Positions 10,501-21,737 are shown, counted from the first letter of the stretch. The stretch: DNA of 64,000 bases from Zygnema cylindricum (GCA_037447655.1 JBBHKE010000302.1:1-64000); one strand, 5' to 3'. The notes: generated by a model from the sequence alone, not told the origin. A program made the numbers and translations.

Positions 10501-13404
10501 CTGTGTCCATCCATATTCCATTATTCCTTTTTTTTGTCCTCCGCCCCTCCACTTCTCCCCCCTTCCCCCTTCCCCTTCCCCCTCTCCCTCGCCCTCTCCC
10601 TCGCCCTCGCCTTCGCCCTCGCCCTCTCCCTCTCCCTCTCCCTCTCTCTCTCTTCTCTATTTTCTCTCTTGTTCTCTGGAGTGGCAGTCATGACTAACCT
10701 CACCCATCTTGACCTTTCCGACAATTATTTATCGGGTCCCATTCCCCATTGGCTTCAACTTCTCCATAAGCTCCAGGTATCCTCTACCTTTTTTTCTTTT
10801 TCGTTTTCTTTTTCATTTCCTTCTTTTTTACTTGTGCCTCAGCCTCTACTTCTCTATCCTTTTTTCCCCTCTTTCGTTTTCTCTCATCCATTTTTTTTTC
10901 TCTTTTCCTTTTCCCCGTTTCTCTTTTTTTTTCCGTTGGAGGCATTGCAGTACCTCAATTTGCAAAGCAATATGCTTTCCGGACGGTTCCCTAAATTTTT
11001 GAACAATATAACCGAAGTTTATGTTGGTGACAACAATTTTTGTGGGTGAGTTGAATTTTTTCACTTTTTTTATGAACTGACTGACAACTTTTTGCACCCT
11101 TTTGATAAATTACATCTGAAAAGAACTTAAAAATGAATTCCATGTTCCGTAAAAACTCAATTAAAAAGCAAAATAAAAAGGGAAACTTCGAATAAGAATC
11201 CAAAAACAAAAAAATCCCTGAAGAAACCTTAAATTTTTTCCGAAAATATTCGAGCCTTTGAGCCTGCTGAATGCTTTTTACTCAAAAAGCAACACACAGA
11301 TTGAGAAAGAGAAGGAGTAGGGGGTAGGGAGAGGTCGGGAAGAGGGAAGAGGAAGGGAGAGCTGGATGGAGGAGGGGGAGAGTGAGGGCAGAGGCAGAGC
11401 CAAAAGGAAAACATTGCTGTGATTTCATTCGCTTATTTATCTCTCTCATATTTGTGCTGTTCCCTCTTATTCCGCTTTGTTCCCCTTTATTTCGACTATC
11501 CTATTCCCCTTGGTTCCTCCGGATTTTCCCTTATGCCCCATTATTCCCTCTTATCCCTCCTTACTTTCCCTTATCTCCTCTTTATTTGCAGTGATACCAG
11601 TGACGTTTGTCAACCTTTCCCCTTTGCCCTCTTGGGCACCATTATTGGGACAGCCACTTCAGCAGTTATTTGTACTATCTGTATTGGAGTGATGCTTTGG
11701 CATATGAAAAGAAGGTAAGAAGGGGTTTTAAAAAAGAGGGAAGATTGTTTATTTTATTTTCTGGAGGAGGAGAGGAGTATTTTGACATAGAAGATGTTGA
11801 GCCTCTTTTTTTTTCTTTCCGGTTCCACTTTCAATTATACGTTTGTTTTTTTGCCGCAATGGCATGATAATTTTCATAAAAAGCCTTGGAAATTTATTAA
11901 GGTTTATAGAAACGGAAGAACGAATATGAGGTCGTGAAACGCAAAATGTGAATCGAAAAGTTGTAAAAGATAATTGTAAAACATTTATGTAAAATACTAA
12001 ACCTTAGGACAAGAAGGTTTCGTAAAATGGTTTCTAAAAGTTTTGATTTGAATTCGAGTTCTAGTAGACAGAGGTACAGGTGGGCAATTTATGATTTGCA
12101 TTTCATTTTTGCTTAAAAACTTATTAAGAATTTCCGTTTTACATGATCTCCGAAATTTCCACTTATGAATTTCACCAGAAATAAACTTCAGGAAATGCAT
12201 AACTGTCAAATATTGTTTTGACGTACTGGTTACGCTTCCTCTTTTTTTGGTATTATTCTGTTGATGTCGAAATGGAAGAACAACACACAGAATTTTGAAT
12301 CATTTTTATGTCAAGTAGTAGTTGATAAGACCAATTGACTCGTGAATAAGTCAACTGAATAGCACAATATTTCCACACCCTTTTTTATACGTAATTTTAA
12401 ACACACTTCTTCTGGAATAAGTACTTTCATGATTTTTGCACAAATTATGTGTGATATATATAAAAAAAATAATAATATATATACACACACAAACACACAT
12501 AGTATATATACACACATATGTACATACACACGCAGTACAAATCATTTCCAAAAACATCACATATGAGATATTGTCGTTAGAATTGGACGAAGGGAAAAAT
12601 CATCGATAAGCTTTCTAAAAAATTCCACATCAATGTTGGTGACAGGACTTAAATGTTCTGAAAATCAAGTTTGTTTGGGTCCATGAAAAGCAGCAGAAAG
12701 GTCGGTGCACAGAAGTTTGAAATTTTACAGATGAGTTGAATGTCGGAAACTATCCTAGCTTCTGTTCCTCTGGTAGATTTTGTGTGCCATAAAACTCCTG
12801 CTGGAATGGGCCATCAACTGAATAAAACCTTTTTCGAGAGATATTCTGTGTAGTTTCTTTTTTTCTCCTCCTATTTTTGATAGAGGATCTGTTTCTAGGT
12901 TGAAACCTTGTTCTCACTGGCATATTCTTTACATGTTTTTTTCACTCTTCTTATTCTGCACTATGAATTGATCTTAAAAATACAATCGAGAATGTTTTTG
13001 TAGAGTTTAAGGGCTTTTGGGTTTCAAAGGAAATCAAATAATTTTGAATGCATGGAAAACTCAAGGGAGGACCATTTGTTAAATACTTTTTAGAGTTTTC
13101 ACGGTAGTCAACTTGGTTGGAACTTTGTTGTTTACAGGGAAGAAATGGATGGGAATGCAGAAATGTCAGATCAGGCGAGGGAGAGAGAACACAGGGTGGT
13201 CTCGAATCCATGGGGGAAAGGAAGGAGGAGGAACCGGTCGTAATGGTCGATTCTCGTCCACTTATTCCGGTTCACATCAACGGAACGTTAATTGGAATGG
13301 CTTACAAAATTGAACCGAGTTCGTCAGATACATGGGATGGTAACTCCTCTTCATCGGAAGATGAAGATTTGGACCCCAAAATTGCCGAAGGAAGAACGTG
13401 GTAG
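7594..13404 (+). CDS. LRR receptor-like protein, single membrane pass, no kinase seen (multi-exon)
   Basis: Eight exons can be joined with GT-AG borders and consistent phase: 7594-7878, 8903-9091, 9606-9698, 10167 (or 10179)-10272, 10688-10776, 10951-11045, 11592-11714, then 13138 (or 13143) onward. Exon 1 has a hydrophobic signal-like stretch (KICVFLLQIISV) and an LRR N-cap (DPCG...GC). Exons 2-6 carry about five leucine-rich repeats (LTHLNLSDYPLNGSL, LQHLNLSGNK, LKDLNLSGNGL, LTHLDLSDNYLSGPIP, YLNLQSNMLSGRFP), mostly one per exon. Exon 7 encodes a membrane helix (ALLGTIIGTATSAVICTICIGVML) followed by MKRR. With the acceptor at 13143 the tail is acidic (SSSSEDEDLD) and stops at 13404; with 13138 it stops near 13245. 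No kinase motif was found in the next 3 kb. This is a secretory-pathway or surface LRR protein of unknown ligand. The start ATG is simply the first in frame; promoter and polyadenylation sites were not identified. Confidence 0.7.
10551..10660. repeat. CCCTCT/CCCTCG hexamer microsatellite in intron
   Basis: This is a pyrimidine-rich array of CCCTCT, CCCTCG and CCTTCG units that ends just before exon 5 of the LRR gene (10,688). It doubles as an extended polypyrimidine tract for that acceptor. Open frames across it on either strand (Pro/Ser/Leu- or Arg/Glu-rich) are repeat artefacts. Confidence 0.8.
11296..11590. repeat. Adjacent polypurine and polypyrimidine tracts in intron
   Basis: Bases 11,296-11,404 are almost pure A/G (GAGAGGTCGGGAAGAGGG and similar). 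Bases 11,440-11,590 are almost pure C/T (TTCCCTCTTATCCCTCC and similar) and run into the acceptor of the membrane-segment exon at 11,592. The two tracts could pair in the RNA. Confidence 0.7.
12458..12537. repeat. TA/CA microsatellite
   Basis: An imperfect (TA)n(CA)n tract containing ATATATATACACACAC lies in the long intron before the last LRR-gene exon. Confidence 0.8.
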
Positions 13405-15817
13405 CGATTCTCTCAAGGATTTTCAAGGTTTTTAGGGTTTTTTGGAGGATTATAACGGTTATAAGAAAGAAACTTGTGAAATATATACACGGGAATGGAG
13501 GGTACTGAGACTGATGAGAGACAGGTTCGATACTTTTATTGAGACGCAATTGGGAAGATGAGGATCAATTCTGGAGAAGAGATGAGAGGGAGTCGGTTAA
13601 TGGGAAAAATGAATATGAGAAAGTATCGGTAACAATTTATTCCCATGAAGAGGACTCTCCCAAGGTGGAGTTGGTCATCAATTTATTAATTCTTTGGAGA
13701 CAAACGCAACTGTGGTTTGGAAAGACGGTGGGTGGTCATATATATGGTCTTTTCTATTCTTTTATTTGTTTGATTTTTTTTTTTGGGGGGGTTATCTCAT
13801 AAGGTTGGCTCACCATAAACCATGTAAATATTTCCAAGTTTTTCTAGTTTGGAAGTATTTACATGTTTTGTGCCAAAAAAAAAAAGACACGATGGACAAT
13901 TATTTCCTTTCTCTTATATTTCAAGGTACTGAAGGAGGAGTGAGCTGCCGTTGTATTCTTTTATGTATGAATTTCTTAGTTATTTCTGAAGGTTGTCTAG
14001 GGTTAAAAAGTGTAAGGATAATATGTCCAATGGAGGTTGTCTAGGGTTAAAAAGTGTAAGAATAATATGTCCAATCGGGTTAATCGAAGGTCGGTGGGGG
14101 GAGAATAATGAAAGAAACTCAAATGTATTGAGACTTGCAAGTAAAAAAATTGTGAGAGGATTGACTTTCAAGTTATTGCAAACTTTGGTATATTCGTATT
14201 GTTATTAGGTCATGTTGTGTTTTTTTGTTTTTTTTTAACTTTTCAGAGGTGAAAATATACCGCAAGAGATTTTGGATGCTGTTAAGTCTTTACTTAACCT
14301 TTTGTTATCATCTGAGGTGGAATTTGCTATGCGAAATTCTAATTTTAATTTAGACTGCATATTCTTAACTGATCGTTGATGGTCTAAGTACTATACCTGG
14401 TCAACTACTCTAAGTTCATATATGGCCTTAAAAAGTAAAATGTTTCGACGCCTAACGGAAAGGTTGGGAAAAATGCTCCATTTGACGATTTGTGATTTTA
14501 TTGCACAGGATTGTCTGACGTTATCCCTTAATGATGTTTTCATTATTAATGGTTTGTGCCGTTTTCTCGTGTTTGAGGATTTTATGCTTACTAGATCTTT
14601 TTTGTTTTTTTCTCACACAATGATGTAGACAAAAAATTCAAAATCACAGGAAATAGTTGAGCAAACATGCGAAATGCTGCAAACCATACTAATCAGGATG
14701 GGAAGTAGTGTGGAAAGCAGGTCAAAGATATTGAGAGAATGTGAGGAAAGAGCACCCGAACGTTCCAAAAACCAGCTTTTCTGGTCTCGATTTTTTTTTC
14801 TCATGTGCTTGCTTTACTGTGCCTCTTCGTCATGATGTTTTTTTATTACTAATTTAATTCGTTGTTTCTTAATAAGCTGCAGATGGTCCAAAATTGTTGT
14901 TGGCGACGTTTTCTTGGTGCTCTAGTGTCAGTGTTCTTCCCTCAGGGTGATTATGTGGTTCAAAATGACATGTGTCACATCCGAATCCATGAACTGCATT
15001 TGTAATAACGTGCAACACAGAGCTTACATGAAGTTTCTGTTGCAATAACTTAATTTTTACTCGAGAAGCAAATACCTGCTTGTTATTTGGTCCTTTCAAG
15101 TTGACTAACTTTTGATGTTCATGTTAAGGCCGAAAATTGTTGAATCAAGTGTCAGGGGCCTATATAAAATCTCTCAAGCTGTGACGGTGTTGTACATAAC
15201 AACAAAAGAAAGACTTTAAAAAAAAAAGACGACACTTGGGGGAGTGTCAAGTAACTGTGACCTTCAGACTTGTATGTACTCTGGTTTGTATTGGATTAGT
15301 TCTTGACTTTTGGTTGACATACATTGCTGCCATCATTGTCTTCTCCACCACAAAATGTGTTGTCTCTCATAAGCTTCATCTTCTCGACAAGTACTGAAGT
15401 TATCCACGAAGCTGCAAATGCCCCACTTGAGCAGTCTAAGCTCACATGCTGTAGGATTGGAGCATAACGCGAGCATTTATTGAAATGCATTTAAAAGGGC
15501 AAATGTTCTCCTGATCAGTGTCTCTTTTTTTGTACTTTTGGTTGTTATATGGCAATTTCAGGTGGCTGAAACTTTTGACAACATTGGTCGATCTTATATT
15601 GTTTTCACTCCATTGCACACCAAACAGGGTGTGTATTCCACTAATTTTCGTCAATACCTAGATTTAGTTCGTAGAACTTCGTACAAAAAAATAGTAATTA
15701 CCTTTCATCACAATTACTTAACTATTAACCGCCCAGTTGATATCGTTGTCATGGGATCGGCACCTCAATCATCTAATAAGATTGGGATCGGTAAATGATA
15801 TCGGCATGATGCAACAC
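13405..15817. other. Region after the LRR gene with possible extra exons
   Basis: No protein family was recognised. Three stretches look coding-like and follow plausible acceptors: 13,525-13,680 (acidic, RRNWEDEDQFWRRDERESV), 14,248-14,315 (GENIPQEILDAVKSLLN, ending at a GT), and 15,561-15,798 (VAETFDNIGRSYIVFTPLH..., ending at a stop). They may be further exons of the LRR gene, exons of another gene, or decayed repeats. A 44-bp direct repeat lies at 13,991-14,078. Transcript data would decide. Confidence 0.3.
13991..14078. repeat. 44-bp tandem duplication
   Basis: GGTTGTCTAGGGTTAAAAAG begins at 13,991 and again at 14,035; the two units differ at only a few positions. Confidence 0.85.
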
Positions 15818-15989
15818 CAGAGGTCACAATCGGGTACTCCACCCGATTTTATTTTATTTATTTATTTTTGAATTACCCGGCCTAATCCGGCTGGCCCCCA
15901 AAATTTGGCACCAAAATCCGTTCCGGATCCGACGCGGGCCTGCCCATTACAGATCGAGTATGGATTCAGGTACCCGATTGCGACCTATG
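15818..15989. mobile_element. Short hAT MITE, 172 bp
   Basis: The left end CAGAGGTCACAATCGGGTAC and the right end, whose complement is CATAGGTCGCAATCGGGTAC, are inverted. The interior is in reverse orientation to 46,617-46,760 and matches it (GGATCCGGAACGGATT, GGTGCCAAATTTTG). The 8-bp flanks TGCAACAC and TGTGACAT agree at 5 of 8 positions, all differences being transitions. CAG-type ends with 8-bp duplications point to hAT. Confidence 0.7.
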
Positions 15990-16628
15990 TGTGACATATT
16001 TCGCCAAATTGCGGATAGGCATGATGCTATTTAATCCGCATCGCTCAGGCGACGTATTTTACGCGATGTGGATAATAGTTCTGCGCTGTGGGTATGTTAC
16101 TATTTTAGTAAAAGTATTTCTGATGAAAAACGGATGACAGCACCATTATACAGTCGGCCACGTCGTCATATCGTAACTATTGTATTGTACTTATACAGAG
16201 AGAACATCGAAAGCTTCTCGATTCACATCAAATTATCAAAATATTGAACCTTTCCACAGGTGGAAGTGCTGGTGCGCACCAGTTTGGAGTGCACTAAGTA
16301 AAGCAACAACAGTACCAAAATGTAGTACGGATGACAAATCAAAAATAAGATATGTTTCTCTAACCAATCAGAAAATACCTTGCACGAGAAAAATATTCTC
16401 AAAGGTGTCAAATTATTGACCCAAATGTTGTCGTCGACAAACTTTTGTTTCCTTAACTTCACAATTACCCGCCTTCCCCGTTTTACCCCTTCATGCTCTA
16501 AATTAAAAAAAATAAACATTGTGTCATTGATCCAATTTTCTGCCGCATCGTCCAGATCACTCCAGAATATGGCGCGTCCTTAGGAAAAAAATATCCTAAT
16601 ATATATATATATATTCTTTGTTAATGGC
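15990..16628. other. Intergenic, nothing recognised
   Basis: AT-rich sequence without a convincing gene. A (TA)n run at 16,598-16,614 lies next to the 3' end of the minus-strand LINE and may be part of its tail. Confidence 0.4.
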
Positions 16629-16835
16629 AGGATAAATTAAAAAGCACGATGGTAAACCATCTGAGTTCGAGGGTACAAAAGGGGTGGCATGGCCAACACA
16701 TAAAAACTACCAGGGCAATAAAACTAAAGAGAGCAACGGGAACAACAACAAGGCAAATAAAAGCACCCAAACCCAAAATGAAAAGCCCGGCAACACACAA
16801 ATCCAAAACCACAACTCTAACACCAACTCAATTAT

Positions 16836-18830
16836 CTATCTATCAAAAGCAACCCCGTAAGTCCCCCCAACACGGGGGAGCACGTTGAGGGAGGTCCGGA
16901 ACACGACGACGATCCATAACCCAGATAGCGATCGGAGGAGAATAGATGCCTGCACTCGCTGTAAAGCCACATATAAGCGTTTACGATAAAAAGATGTAAG
17001 GACCGAAGGAGGAGGGCTCCCAGGTCCTCGGTGCTCGAAAGCTCGTCGAGCGCAAGTACGGAGAAACTCGTCCATTGCAACACCCACACAACCAAAGATC
17101 TCGACCGCCATCGGAATAAAGTCGTCCATAGGGTCCCTGTGAGCATAATCACGCTCCTTCGCCTTAGCGGCATCACGAGCCGCCACCCCAACATTTCGAG
17201 CCGCCCGACCAACAACCGTAGACGAAGAAGGGTTTGCCAAAACAATATCACCGAAAATGCGACGGGCACCATCAAGCAAAACAACATCAATCCGACGTGA
17301 TGGAATAATGTGAGAAACCTCCCGACTCACAGAAAAGCCCCCCTCCGAAGCGATAGTCGCAACAACGTCGCGAATAGTGTCGTGCGCCTGGATCAAATCC
17401 CCCCCATGGGAGCAACGAAGCAGATGGACACCATCGGGCCCCAAAACACAACCACATGCACAAACAAGAGAGCCAAGTAAAGGAGGATGGGGGAGGCCAA
17501 GGCGAAATCGAAGGGCGGTGGTGAATTGAGCAGGTGAGAATCGGAGAGTGGACAAAATAGGTGTAGCCAAAAGCCAAGATCCAGAACCTGGTCCACCACA
17601 AGAGAGAAGACGGGCACGCGAAGAATCAGAGGGAAGCGCCTTGAGAAGGTCAGATTTAATGGCGGCGACAACCCGATCGGAAATTGATTCTTGGATACGC
17701 TCAGCGGATGTGGTAACCAAGGTGGAGAAAATAAGGTGGAGAAAATCGGCACATCCACTAAGGCATGGGGAGGAAGAGAAAGTGACGCGTCTAATAGAGT
17801 CTGCTGGAACGCTAACACACCGTCTGAAACGCGGGGGAACGCTAACTCACCGTCTGAAACGCGGGGAGCAAACACACCGTCTGAAACGCGGGGGAACGCT
17901 AACACACTGTCTGAAACGCGGGGGACCACGGTAGCTAGAACAGGGGTGTCCCCAGCCAAAAAACGGGAAACAAGGGTAGAGGCAATAAGACACCAACTTC
18001 CCAAATAGGCAGCGGGAGCAACACGAGCAGTCGATAATAGACCCAACCCTCCGACAGATATAGGGAGGGAAGCCTGAATGCGGGCTGAGGGCCTGGACTC
18101 GCGATCGAATGCCCCACGACCTAACAGAGTGTGGAGGACGTCCATGAGGCGATCGTCATATGCCGGAAGAGAGGAGATGAATGTCGAGGTGGGAGGGAAA
18201 GTACGAGTGAGGTAAGAAGGGCGATGGGGAAAACACCTAGTTAACATAGCAAAAGCCACTTGGGGATCATCATGGTGAGGAAGGTCGTCCACCTGGGCCA
18301 AATCTGTCTGTAAAGCATCATCAAGGAATAGGGTCACGAAAGTATCCGAACCAAGGGGGCAACCTAGCACACGAATGCCATCGGAAGGAGAAGGGGTTTG
18401 AAATCCAAGAGGGGGGGTAAAGGAAGGTGGAATATCCAGAGGAGACCAAATAACACACTTTGAAGGTTGGATTAAAGGTTGAGTTTGGCTAAACGTTCTT
18501 TGAAAAAATCGTATGCCAACACGACTTGTTCTCTAGGCCCAATAATGTGCGTATCATCTGCAACCGAAGGGAAAAGGCAAGAAGGGAAAGCGGTTGCGGA
18601 AGCACGAAGGGCCCGATAATGGGCAAGGGCGAACAAAGGTCCGCCCAGAGGGTCGCCCTGGCAAGTGCCAGTCGCAGAGGAGAGTGGAATGAGATCACCC
18701 TCGGTCGAAAAAGAAAGGCTGCTTGTCGAAGAATAGAAAGCCCTCACAAAAGGAAATAATTGGACAATTGGAGATGGAGCCGTCATAAGCTCTAAAAAAA
18801 TCACGTTCCGATCCACCGTATTGAATGCAT
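16836..18830 (-). pseudogene. LINE reverse transcriptase and C-terminal nuclease-like domain, frameshifted
   Basis: Three minus-strand frames follow each other. From 18,830 to 18,472 lie RT motifs: NAFNTVDR, then CQGDPLGGPLFAL, then the active-site block SVADDTHIIGP, where VADD stands for the usual YADD. From 18,460 to 17,740 is the RT thumb-like region (GIRVLGCPLGS). From 17,720 to 16,836 is the C-terminal region with a cysteine motif (CACGCVLGPDGVHLLRC, then SHGGD) and a nuclease-like block (RRIDVVLLD...FGDIVLANP...KERDY...FIPMAVEIFG) that resembles PD-(D/E)xK enzymes. Frame 1 is lost near 18,475. Frame 2 is lost at a 14-bp tandem duplication (17,719-17,732 and 17,733-17,746). The ORF is therefore inactive. 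An internal 10-residue repeat lies at 17,811-17,935. Confidence 0.8.
17811..17935. repeat. Minisatellite inside the LINE ORF, four units of about 30 bp
   Basis: CGTCTGAAACGCGGGGG recurs four times; the third unit is shorter. On the minus strand it encodes repeats of PRVSDGVLAF type. It is absent from what remains of the other LINE copies. Confidence 0.8.
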
Positions 18831-18931
18831 TAGGAACAAAGAATATGCTATCTATTCAAACTTTAGGACCCTGGTAGCACTGATGTCAGTTTGTACGTTT
18901 CTACGGAAAATATATGAAACATGTGACACTT

Positions 18932-20809
18932 TGTTGAAAAAGGGAATTTTGTATTCTATCTCTTTTGTTAGTCTAAGGTCATTCTACAGTTCTCATACTT
19001 GTCGCAATCAACTGCCAGGCAGCCATGGCTGTCTCAGGCACATAAGACACCCCCGATAACAAGACATGCGGAAAAAACACCCCGTGCAAAAGGAAGAAAC
19101 ACCCCCTGCAAATAACAAGACAGGCAGAAGAAACACCCAGGCAGAAGAAACACCCCCTTGTAGATAAGAAGACAGGCAGAAGAAACACCCAGGCAGAAGA
19201 AACACCCCCTGCAAAAGGTAGAAACACCCCCTGTAGATAAGAAGATATGCAGAAGAAACACCCCCTGCAGATAAGAAGACAGGCAGAAGAAACACCCTGG
19301 AAAAGGTAGACAGTCAGGAGCAAGAAACACCCCATGCAGATAAGAAGACAGGAAGAAGAAACACCCCCTACAGATAAGAAGACAGGCAGAAGAAACACCC
19401 CCTGCAAAAGGTAGACACCCATTGCAGATAAGAAGACAGGCAGAACAACACCCCCTGCAAAAGGTAGACTGTCACGAGCAACCCCTGCAAAAAAGAAGAT
19501 AGGCAGAAAAAACACCCCCTGCAAACCTGCAGATTGCAAATAAGAGACAGGCAGTAGAAACACCCCCTGCAAACCTGCAGGTTGCAAATAAGAGACAGGC
19601 AGTAGAAACACCCCCTGCAAACCTGCAGATTGCAGATAACAAGCAATCTGCAGATAAGAAGCAGATTGCAGATAAGAAGACAGGCAGAAGAAACACCCCC
19701 TTCAAACCTATAGATAAGAAGACAGGCAGAAGAAACAACCCCTGCAAAAGGTAGACTGTCAAGAGCAAGAAACACCCCCTGCAGATAAGAACACATGCAG
19801 AAAAACACCCGCTGCAAAAAGAGACTGCGAGGAGAAAGAAAGAAGACAGGCAGAAAAACACCCCTTGCAAAAAGATACTGCGAGGAGAAAGAATTGATCC
19901 AGTGACCACCGGATAAATGCTTTATCATGTGCCTGTTTGCTCTATCCGAGGATCTTGATGAAGCGACACATATATCATATGTGATAAATATATAAATGGT
20001 GGCGCTATGACACATACAAAACAAAATAAACAGGAAACGTACAGTACCGCACGAAATACTATACCATACGAAATAAATGAAACGACATTTAATTTCAACA
20101 GACGAAATCAAATGTCATTCGCAGTCAACGGCAACGGTCAACACCGAATGACGGCTATAGAAATTCAACGGTCAAGAAAGAACAACGGCTGTAGAATTTC
20201 AACGGTCAACAAAGATTATTCATCGCGCAGTCAAGATCGAACGGCCAAAATTGATCTTCAAATTACGAACGGACGGCACGCGTGAGTGTCGGCATGCTGG
20301 AAAGACTTTTTGGGAGCACTTCCCAAAGTGGAGGAAAACTGACACGTGGCACCATCCTATAGGATATTAGAGAAGAAAGGGACAGGATGGCGACGAATAT
20401 TCGCCACGTGGCAGACCGAGAGTGGTGTCGCATAATTCCGTACATAAAGTACTGCGACAACAATTGATTGTATATGCATTATGTAGTGTATGATAGTTTG
20501 ATTCGTCTAGTGGGGCTATTAGTAAGTTCTTAGGACTTATACTTTTTTTGAAAGCCCTTTCTTCCAGAGGCCATCTGTATAAATTGGTTGTTTTTAAACA
20601 GCTATAACTTAATGCTCATGGGTGCAATTTCAGTGATTCTTTTTGCTTTGAACTCAGTGGAGTCCAAGCTACACAAGGGTGTAGTCGATTAGAGTTTTTG
20701 CGTGCCAAGGTGGCACTTATTCATTGCTAAAATCAAAAGTGCAAATATTATCCTAGAGGCTTCATATAAGCTAGACATTTTATGGACAAATGGAGGTCAC
20801 AGAATTACA
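18932..20809 (+). repeat. 5' LTR of the copia element, minisatellite-expanded
   Basis: It starts TGTTGAAAAAGGGAATTTTG and matches the 3' LTR to about AATTACA at 20,809, giving TG...CA termini. Its length of about 1,880 bp exceeds the 3' LTR by 800 bp because of the array at 19,040-19,880. A TATA-like TCTGTATAAATTGG lies at 20,575, where the 3' copy has TCTGCATAAATTCG. The shared sequence includes the first 20 bases after the presumed gag ATG (20,790), so the LTR edge or primer site is uncertain. Confidence 0.75.
19040..19880. repeat. Minisatellite, about 33-bp units, in the 5' LTR
   Basis: The units are variants of AGATAAGAAGACAGGCAG followed by AAGAAACACCCCCTGC, with a secondary AAAAGGTAGACTGTC block, repeated more than twenty times. 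The 3' LTR has a single unit at about 25,298-25,345. Long Cys/Leu-rich frames on the minus strand here are only the translated repeat. Confidence 0.9.
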
Positions 20810-21737
20810 CGTTATGGGCCCACCCTCTAAGGTGCCCGTTTTCAATGGAACAGGGTTCATATATCGGGAAACAATGATGAGGGGTGCATTATTTGAAAAC
20901 CGACTATGGGGCATTGTGATTGGTCGTATGCGCCGACCAACTGCAAAATTGGATTCCACCAGGGTTTGGAGGATCTCAATTCACAGGAGGATCTGCAGAG
21001 GCAGAGGTTGTAGAGGATGTTCGAGAAAGCATCGTGTCGGACACAGCGAAGGAGAACGGAAAGGAGAAACTCACACCGATGGCTACTTGATCGGTTCCGG
21101 TAGCAGATGTTAAGAAAGCCGAGACAAATGACACTGAAATAGGGGATTTCAACAACACCGTGGCGACTCATTTTATTCTCGGACGTCTCACTCAAGCAGT
21201 TGCTACACATCATCTTCATGTGGACAAGACGGACGAGTTGTGGGAGGCTCTTTTCAACATTTACAAGAGTGGTAAGATTCAGCAGCAGAGGCTGGCTGAT
21301 CAGAAGGTACAAGCTTATGTGTGCAACAGGGAAAAGATGTTAGACTTTTGTAATGACTTGGTCGCGTTATTCATGGAGTCGGAGAGTGCACGAAAAACGG
21401 AGACCAAGAAAGAGAAGGTGAATACTTTGTTGATGAAACTCCCATATGATTATGAAAACATTGTTAACAACGTTCTGGATTTGCTAGATCATCAATGGAT
21501 CTGGAACTCCGTTGTGGGGATGATTTTGGTTTGGAAAAGCACAATTGAGATTCGGAGAGGAGGAAAGAGTATTCAAGCATTGGCTGCTGGAACTAACTAG
21601 GAAAATAAGGATTTCAAGAAACCTTATGGAAACTTTGGTAGAGGAAGAAGAGGAAACAATCGGACGGATCTGGATCGAGGCCTCCGAAGGGGCTTTGTCA
21701 CTTTTGTAAGAAGTTGGAACATTACATGACGGAGTGT
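20790..21737 (+). pseudogene. Copia gag (capsid and zinc knuckle), broken
   Basis: The frame starts MEVTELHVMGPPSKVPVFNG and is matched by the other copia copy at 62,788 (MGDTKLQVIDLPSRVTIFNG). A frameshift near 21,110 leads to the UBN2-like capsid part (21,160-21,600: LWEALFNIYKSGKIQQQRL...EKMLDFCNDLVALF...KVNTLLMKLP). A stop and another shift follow. The zinc knuckle at 21,696-21,737 is intact as C-x2-C-x4-H-x4-C. Gag would package element RNA in virus-like particles; this copy cannot. Confidence 0.8.

Larger units (their letters stand above)
16629..18846 (-). mobile_element. 5'-truncated LINE (non-LTR retrotransposon)
   Basis: The element reads on the minus strand. It begins inside the reverse transcriptase (the NAFNTVDR motif A region near 18,825) and ends in a non-coding 3' tail of about 200 bp (16,629-16,835). 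That tail, plus the last coding stretch, is repeated at 50,568-50,868. The 5' truncation is typical of target-primed reverse transcription. No clear target duplication was found. Confidence 0.75.

Noticed and set aside
10521-10724. Arg/Glu-rich and Pro/Ser-rich open frames
   Set aside because: They cover the CCCTCT/CCCTCG microsatellite in an intron and have no protein character beyond the repeat.
16611-18846. Inverted ATATTCTTTGTT at both edges of the LINE, as if TIRs
   Set aside because: The right-hand copy is inside the RT coding sequence (just before NAFNTVDR), so the match is not a terminal repeat of the unit; 12 bp found after the fact can be chance.
18979-20111. Long minus-strand Cys/Leu-rich open frames (213 and 247 codons)
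   Set aside because: They are the translated complement of the LTR minisatellite; the repeat unit lacks stops in that frame.
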